A DNA stretch of 64,000 nt from Ophthalmolycus amberensis (taxonomy: Eukaryota; Chordata; Actinopteri; Perciformes; Zoarcidae): NCBI GenBank assembly GCA_024529925.1, contig JAFEUB010001384.1, positions 1,980,001 to 2,044,000 of the forward strand, in the 5' to 3' direction. Numbering within the stretch: the stretch's first letter is position 1; each line of letters opens with the position of its first letter. Positions 57,254-64,000 of the stretch are shown here, one piece after another. Made by a program: the position numbers and the translations under genes. The notes under the pieces were generated by a model. It made no database searches. It was not told where the DNA came from and saw only the letters and a program-made list of their open reading frames with translations.

Positions 57254-58690
57254 ATGGACATCAATCATCTGCCACCATCAGGACGGGGGGCTGCTGTTCT
57301 CCCAAAGGTAAGTCATGTTTAACTATTATTAGGTAAAAAACAGTTTATAACCAAGTTGCTGCTGCAGTTGAACTTTTGCTCTCTTTAAGCTACAAAACAC
57401 GCCAACCTTCCTGCGCTGTAAATCATAATTAAGCGAGTGATTCAAAGTCAGTCAGTCTGCATTCTCTTTGATTCTACTAAAAACGTAGCAAGGACTGCAG
57501 AAGTGGTCGGCTCAATGTTGTAATTTCATGTTACTTTCCCAACAATACTGTGTAAAGTGCCCTTTTAGGATACCAGCCAATTTCATTTGAGCAATTATCC
57601 TGCCTCAGCCCGAGCTTCCGCCTTAACAAGCTATTGTTAGCTAGCAAATTACCGAGCAAATAGGCCTCATTATTTGAATGCACAAATGTATAAACATGTG
57701 TAATTGCTGTAGTTACGAGTTAAAATCACTGCATTTCGTTTTCTCAAGTCAAACTTTTACTCAAGTATCTTGTTGTTGAAAGCTGCATCATTTTCAGCTT
57801 TCGTACATTCTGTTCTCTGTAGGTTTTGTCTTGTTAGACGTTCACTTTCATGTCTCTGTCCTCTGTACAAGAGGCCACAGAAGGAGATTCAGATGGAATT
57901 ACCGCCCTACTTCAGTATATGCACAGTATGCTTTTAAACAGGGGTTGCAGCTCATGCTGACTGATCACACCGAGCTGCTTTTGTGAACGGAGGTCTTAAA
58001 ATTATATATAATTATGAACACTCATTCAATTTGAGGCTTTAAAGCTGGTTTGATTATTTGTTTTTCAGATGCAGGATGAGTTTCACAGAATCACAACGGT
58101 GCACCTTGAATCACAGTTAATGTCCAAGCTGGATGAATTCACTCCCAGGCTGCTGGACCTTCTCCACTTCGAGAGCAGAACCTTGGGTCTGAGGTTGCAG
58201 GCTATCCTGCTCTACTTTCATCTACAGGAGGTAATGTTATCCCGAGATTCTCTCCACAAAAAGAGTGTGAAATAATTGCACGTTTTTGCACTCAGTGGCC
58301 ACTTTATTCGATAAGTTGAGAATGTTCAGATGTTTACATATAAATATACACATGTATATTTATTTAGAACAAAATGTTAAAGTATCTTAAGCTTGTGTTA
58401 ACCACAGACTTTATTTCAAACCCATTAAAAAAACGATTTACTTGTAAGTGCAAAAGCATATTTTTGTGTTTTAGGACTCATTCCTGCACAGCTTTATTTG
58501 GGAGGGACCTTCTTGTTAGCTGTACAGTCTGAAATACCCAATGTTCTTGCTATGTCAGGGTGGTGATGAAGACAGTGTGTTGCAGGACATTGTTGTAGAA
58601 CGGATGAAAATCTACAACATCAAGACACGTCAGAGGGTCCTGACAACATCGCTATCATGACAAAGGGCATGAAAGTTCTGACTGCTCTGG
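57254..58690 (+). pseudogene. frameshifted fragment of a multicopy SAMD3-like fish gene family
   Basis: Three exon-like pieces with GT-AG borders (57254-57307, 58069-58230, 58559-58690) read as one protein: MDINHLPPSGRGAAVLPK, then DEFHRITTVHLESQLMSKLD with a leucine-rich helix, then EDSVLQDIVVERMKIYNIK. The FxRITTVxLE...MSxLD pattern and a later GPDNIAIMTKGMKVLTALG segment resemble the C-terminal part of a repetitive teleost family annotated as sterile alpha motif domain-containing protein 3-like. I recall that family only in outline. The last segment lies in a different frame from the preceding one within exon 3, and the original frame ends in TGA near 58660. No N-terminal SAM domain is present. 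It is a truncated, frameshifted relic. Confidence 0.5.
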
Positions 58691-60990
58691 GTAACTTTCC
58701 AAGGACTTAATCTATGCTCGTTGGATGGGCAACGCAATGTAGCCAGAATGGGCAAAACCGGAAAACCTCCAGTTATTCCAACTGCGGGGCGTTATTCCAA
58801 GATGGTTACCCTCACTGCTAGCATTGTAGTCACACGAGATAAATAGGCTTAATTACCTACTTTTATTACGTTATGTATTTGGAGTGGTTCGTTAATACGT
58901 GAAATCAGATGCAAACAAACAGAAGCTACTTTAAAATAAGCTGAATAGATTCTATTAGTTTTAATATTGTATTTTTATTAAATTTAGATAAAATGTCAAC
59001 CGTTAACTCAAGTGGGGAGATACGATCACATATCTCTGACTCAGAATTACAACTCGGAGGCTGATGTGAGTGTTTTTTCCTGTACCTGAACAATATGATG
59101 TAGTCGGGTTTGCTGTTGGGCCAAGCTTTTTCAGCTCCATGGATTTTTTTTTTAAGCAGTTTTCCATAAACATAAATTTTGCAGTTTGTTGCATCTGGAT
59201 AACTGAAAAAATACAGTGGTTGTGTTCATCAGGGGCATTGTGAAAATGTGCTTAGTCATTGTTTTTGATCAATAAAACATATCTTCATTACTTAGTAGCT
59301 CCTCCTGCACAAATGAACTAATCCATTTTACAAAAAGAAAATTTGAGTATAGAGCACAATGCATGATTCTAGGCTCAGCAGACAACTTAATTTTGTCTCC
59401 ACCAGCACCAAGAGGCCAAAGTAGCAAAGACAGACAGAAGGAGATTCACATCCAGTGGGCTGGATGTCATATGGCAAAGCTCAATATTGGTTAATAAATG
59501 ATGGGGACAGTGTACGGAGGCAGAGAAGAGTAGCAAAACGCTAATAAATTACCGATATCTCCTTAATGAGACAACATTCATTTTGGTCTCAAGGTCTGGC
59601 AGAAAGTGAGCTGATTTATTATATACCTTTAACTCTGTGGGAGTTAGTCTCTTTACCAGGGGGACGGAACGCTGATTTCCAATGCACAGAAAGCCCATTG
59701 TGCACCCCAATCATTTATCATGTCCGGATGTGGTACTCCAGACCCTGTGGGAAAAAACTGGTGCTGGTGGACAGCGTCCCTGAAAGCTGCATGTGTCACA
59801 ACAGACCTGAAGGAAGAGCAGATACAGGAATGTGCACATACGGAGCAAGTTGAATCGGGATGAATTAACATGTATGACAGTGTCTTTCGTGGTCCGTTGC
59901 ACTGTGTTGACATGTTTTTAGTTCAGCCATGTTATTAGACTGACAATCTAGAAGCTCCCGAACTTTCTTTAGGCTCACTCATCAACAGCGTGAAGGGTCT
60001 TATCAGTCGGTTTAAATAAACCAGCGAGGATCCAGTGGGAGTCGATAATGTGCTGACTACACAACGACAGAGAGCACAAAAGCACACAGGGATTAGTTTA
60101 AGGACAGGGCAGGCTGTCTCAGGGCTGTGGTAATGATTGAAAAATATGCCTGTAATTGCTGATAAGCTCTTTAATGTTTCAGTAAACTCCTGTTGGCCGC
60201 TAAGTTTACTGAGACATAACTCGTCGATAAACTCTGGCTTTGTAGTGCGACGTCAAGGGGCCGGCGGTCTCTTTGAACCCGTTGTCTTCTCACGGTGTGA
60301 AGGTTCTGCAAAGGGTTCAAGAGGCCATGTGCATGTGAGGACATGTGTGAAAGAAGGGAGTGAGAGTTTATTCAGAAGTGACTGTTAAGATGAACACAAC
60401 TTTCTTCTGGTACGTCTTTCTATTGCTGCTGATTTTGACTCCACATTGCTAAAGTGTCGGCAGAAAATGGTGCTGGTCTCATCGTGCTGGACTGTGGCTG
60501 ACCCTGACCTCTGAAAGGTTTTTCCCTAATGGATCAATAAATACATTTATAGGTGTGAAGCAAAACCCAATGGTCGTAAAACTTATTCGGCAAATTAAGA
60601 TTTTACCTGATGACACTGGCGTACCGCTGACTAAAAATGCTTGACTTAGATATCTTTGGAATGCCACACTACTGTACATATATCTTGAAAACCTGAGTTG
60701 AGTATCTCAGTTGTCATTTTAAATTGTGAAGGGCAATCAAGTTCGATGATGTCCATAGAGTAAGGGTTTTATTGTACCAGCAAACTCATTATGAAACTTA
60801 ATGCACCTGTACCACGCAGGTTAGTGGATTACCAAGAAAGTCTCAGCCCTCCCAGGACCCCCCAACATCCCTGGGTTAACTGCATGTCAGTTAAGTTGCA
60901 ATTTGTTTCATTGAAAATGTATGTGGGTGTTTGCAACACTGAATTTCATTATCAACCAAAGACAGGAATTCCCATTATGTAATTGTTTGG
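58691..60990. other. gene-free region
   Basis: No gene recognised. Between about 59480 and 60100 the sequence is unique and of mixed composition, with GCTAATAAATTACCGATATC and CCCCAATCATTTATCATG. It may be regulatory; short open frames there overlap on both strands and show no family resemblance. Confidence 0.35.
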
Positions 60991-60993
60991 CGC

Positions 60994-61064
60994 TGGAATG
61001 CTGTTAAGCATTCCAACTATTGTTATCCTGTTTCTTTATTGTTGGAATGCTGTTAAGCATTCCA
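60994..61064. repeat. two copies of a short hairpin unit
   Basis: The palindromic unit GGAATGCT-gtta-AGCATTCC, flanked by T and A and followed by ACTATT, occurs at 60994-61015 and again at 61043-61064, 49 bases apart. Each copy can form a short stem-loop. Confidence 0.85.
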
Positions 61065-61369
61065 ACTATTAAAATGTTCAGCTCTTTCACCAGAGGGGTG
61101 CTATGACTTTTTATATTTCTAACCTTTAAACTTTTTGAATTATTAAGCTTTTTATTTTCAATGGGATCTCTATGGAGAATATTTTCAAATGGCTTCAGGC
61201 ACACAGGTGTTCGCGATTGAGCCAATTAGTGATGTTGATAAACACACAGACTCACAGACACACGCGCACATACACTCCTCTCCCTCTCTCTCTGTGTGTC
61301 TCTCATACAGTCATTCAGGTCTTAGGGATCTTTAGAGGTCTTTCCCCCCTCCTCCACCCCCCTCCCCCC

Positions 61370-61692
61370 CCCCCCCACACACACACACACACGCCATTTT
61401 AAAATAAAAGCCCCACAGAATGAATCCTAACTGAAATGCTTGTGATGAGCCTGTCATTTAATAACCGGTTTGTGTTTATCTAACATTATGATTCTGTCTC
61501 CTCTCCCCTACTCCCCCACACCCCACACCCCATTTCAAAATAAAAGCCCCAGAGAGTGAATTCAAACTGAACTGCTTGTGATGAAGCCTGTCATTTAATA
61601 ACCTCTGTTTATGTGTGTCAAACATTATGATTATGTCTCCTCTCCCCCTCCCTCCCCCACCCAGCCCCACCCTTTCAAAATAAAAGCCCCAT
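61370..61692. repeat. about 145-bp tandem repeat, roughly 2.3 copies
   Basis: The unit contains a C-rich tract, TTTCAAAATAAAAGCCCC, TGAACTGCTTGTGATGA, AGCCTGTCATTTAATAACC and CATTATGATTNTGTCTCCTC. The AAAATAAAAGCCCC landmark recurs near 61400, 61537 and 61677. Confidence 0.85.
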
Positions 61693-61764
61693 GGATTAAC
61701 TGTATGTAAACATTAAGCTCAAAATTAGGCTTTTTTGTTGAAATAATGAATGCTCTTACAAATA

Positions 61765-62280
61765 CTGCGACAACTACTACTGCTGCTAATATTTCTAGTA
61801 TTACTACTACTACTACTGCTGCTACTACTTCTACTACAACTTTTGCTGTTGCTACTATTACTAGTATTACTACTACTACTACTGCTGCTACTACTTCTAC
61901 TACAACTTTTGCTGTTGCTACTATTACTAGTGCTATTACTGCTACCATCAATATTATTACTACCACTACTGCTATTACTACCACTACTACTATTACTTAT
62001 ACTACAACTGCTACTACTGCTATTCATGCTACTACCAGTACTAATACTACTACAGCTATTAGTACGACTGCTACTAGTACTACTACTACTGCTACTTCAA
62101 ATACTGCCATTACTTTTACTACTACTACTACTACTGTTATATTAAATACTACGACCACTACTACAGCTATTACTACTACTACTGATACTAGGCTACTACT
62201 TCTTCTAAATACTAATACTTCTTCTAAATACAAATACTTCTCCTACTAATGATACTTCTACTACAACTACGACTTCTACT
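61765..62280. repeat. (ACT)n trinucleotide repeat, imperfect
   Basis: About 500 bp of ACT/TACTAC words with GCT and ATT variants. It includes an internal duplication of roughly 65 bp (AACTTTTGCTGTTGCTACTA at two places). Threonine-, leucine- and serine-rich open frames here are artefacts of the repeat. Confidence 0.93.
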
Positions 62281-62282
62281 AC

Positions 62283-62917
62283 CAGTGATTCTCAACTGGT
62301 GAGTCGCGACCCAAAAGTGGGCCTTTGCCTGACAAAAAAAAATAAAATATAAAATAAAAAAATAAAAAAAAGTTGTGATTTTATTTTGAAGGGCATTTTT
62401 TTTATGCAGCGGAATTATTCCAGCATTTACGGGACTTGTTCAGCGGTGCAGGAAAAAACATCACGTGAATATATATGAGTATTCTGACAAGTTTCCTGAC
62501 TTGAGTGAGATGTACAAACACCGTGACACACGGGGAGAGACGAGGATACAGACAGCAGAGCAGGACTGTTATTTTTTAATCCAGCCGTTATTTTACTTGA
62601 AATGAGAAGAACATTTATTTATTTCTATGTATTATTTATAATCCATCCAGTTAAATTTGAAAAATGAGAATAATATTTGTTAAAATATAATTGATGTGTA
62701 CTTTCTTTATTTGATTTGACAGTTGTTTACTACACAGAGACGTTACTCCTACTAGACTTCTTGAATATAGATATACCCAAATTATTTATATATATATATA
62801 TATATTAAACAAACCTTAAACAAAAATAACTGATATTGTCTATCGTGGCTTATATGCACACATGCAGCAGCACCATCTGATGCCTTCAAGGAGAGCCACA
62901 CAGTGTGGGAACCGCTG
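62283..62917. mobile_element. non-autonomous hAT-like element
   Basis: The left end CAGTGATTCTCAACTGGT with GAGTCGCGACCC, and the right end AGTGTGGGAACCGCTG, form imperfect terminal inverted repeats of the widespread CAGNGGTTC hAT group. There is no transposase. An 8-bp target duplication was not recovered, perhaps because the left flank is the ACT repeat. Confidence 0.65.

Positions 62918-64000
<1,083 letters not shown>

Noticed and set aside
59566..59913. Open frames of 86-95 codons on both strands
   Set aside because: No family resemblance, no splice context, and mutually overlapping; left as unique non-coding DNA.
61746..62249. Thr-, Leu- and Ser-rich open frames
   Set aside because: Artefacts of the ACT trinucleotide repeat.

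Overview
The window is nuclear DNA from a teleost fish, most likely a spiny-rayed (percomorph) species. The genes have short GT-AG introns and vertebrate immune-receptor and kinase products. The DNA between them is full of CA/TG microsatellites and fish-type interspersed repeats (hAT, Tc1, L2-like LINE, an LTR element, a GCTAAC-rich repeat). I see no bacterial, viral or organellar gene organisation, no rRNA or tRNA gene and no CRISPR array.

Region 1 (about 380-25130, + strand) is an interleukin-18 receptor cluster in the same order as mammalian IL18R1-IL18RAP. An intact il18r1-like gene (382-4715; 10 coding exons, 538 residues by my exon model) is followed by a tandem copy (8768-13735). All splice sites of the copy are preserved, but its first immunoglobulin exon carries a net +4 bases that breaks the frame. 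Third is il18rap (16053-25126; 12 coding exons, 586 residues). IL18R1 and IL18RAP normally form the two signalling chains for IL-18; both genes here encode three Ig-like domains, one membrane helix and a cytoplasmic TIR domain. The two il18r1 copies are almost identical in the first Ig exon and the TIR exons, intron included, but clearly diverged in between, which looks like patchy gene conversion. A hAT-type element (13745-15159, perfect 8-bp target duplication) sits nine bases after the stop of copy 2.

Region 2 (about 27550-36830) holds two housekeeping genes transcribed divergently from a shared interval: pcnp on the minus strand (27556-29149, 172 residues) and stk16 on the plus strand (30169-36824, 305 residues). 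Intron 2 of stk16 contains a young LTR retroelement (30871-34066) whose LTRs are about 99% identical; it keeps gag and protease remnants but no polymerase.

Region 3 (about 36830-64000) is a 27-kb stretch without a convincing functional gene. It contains repeat fragments, a frameshifted relic of a multicopy SAMD3-like fish family (57254-58690), a small perfect hairpin (54160-54216), blocks rich in TAATTA-type homeodomain cores that look like distal regulatory DNA, and large simple repeats, including an uninterrupted 333-bp GA tract.

The observations most worth following up are the patchwork il18r1 duplication with a broken second copy, a strong in-frame alternative donor in il18rap that would delete TIR box 2, CA/TG tracts placed directly beside several splice sites, and the hairpin at 54160. 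Exon models were made by eye from splice signals and reading-frame continuity; no alignment or database search was run.
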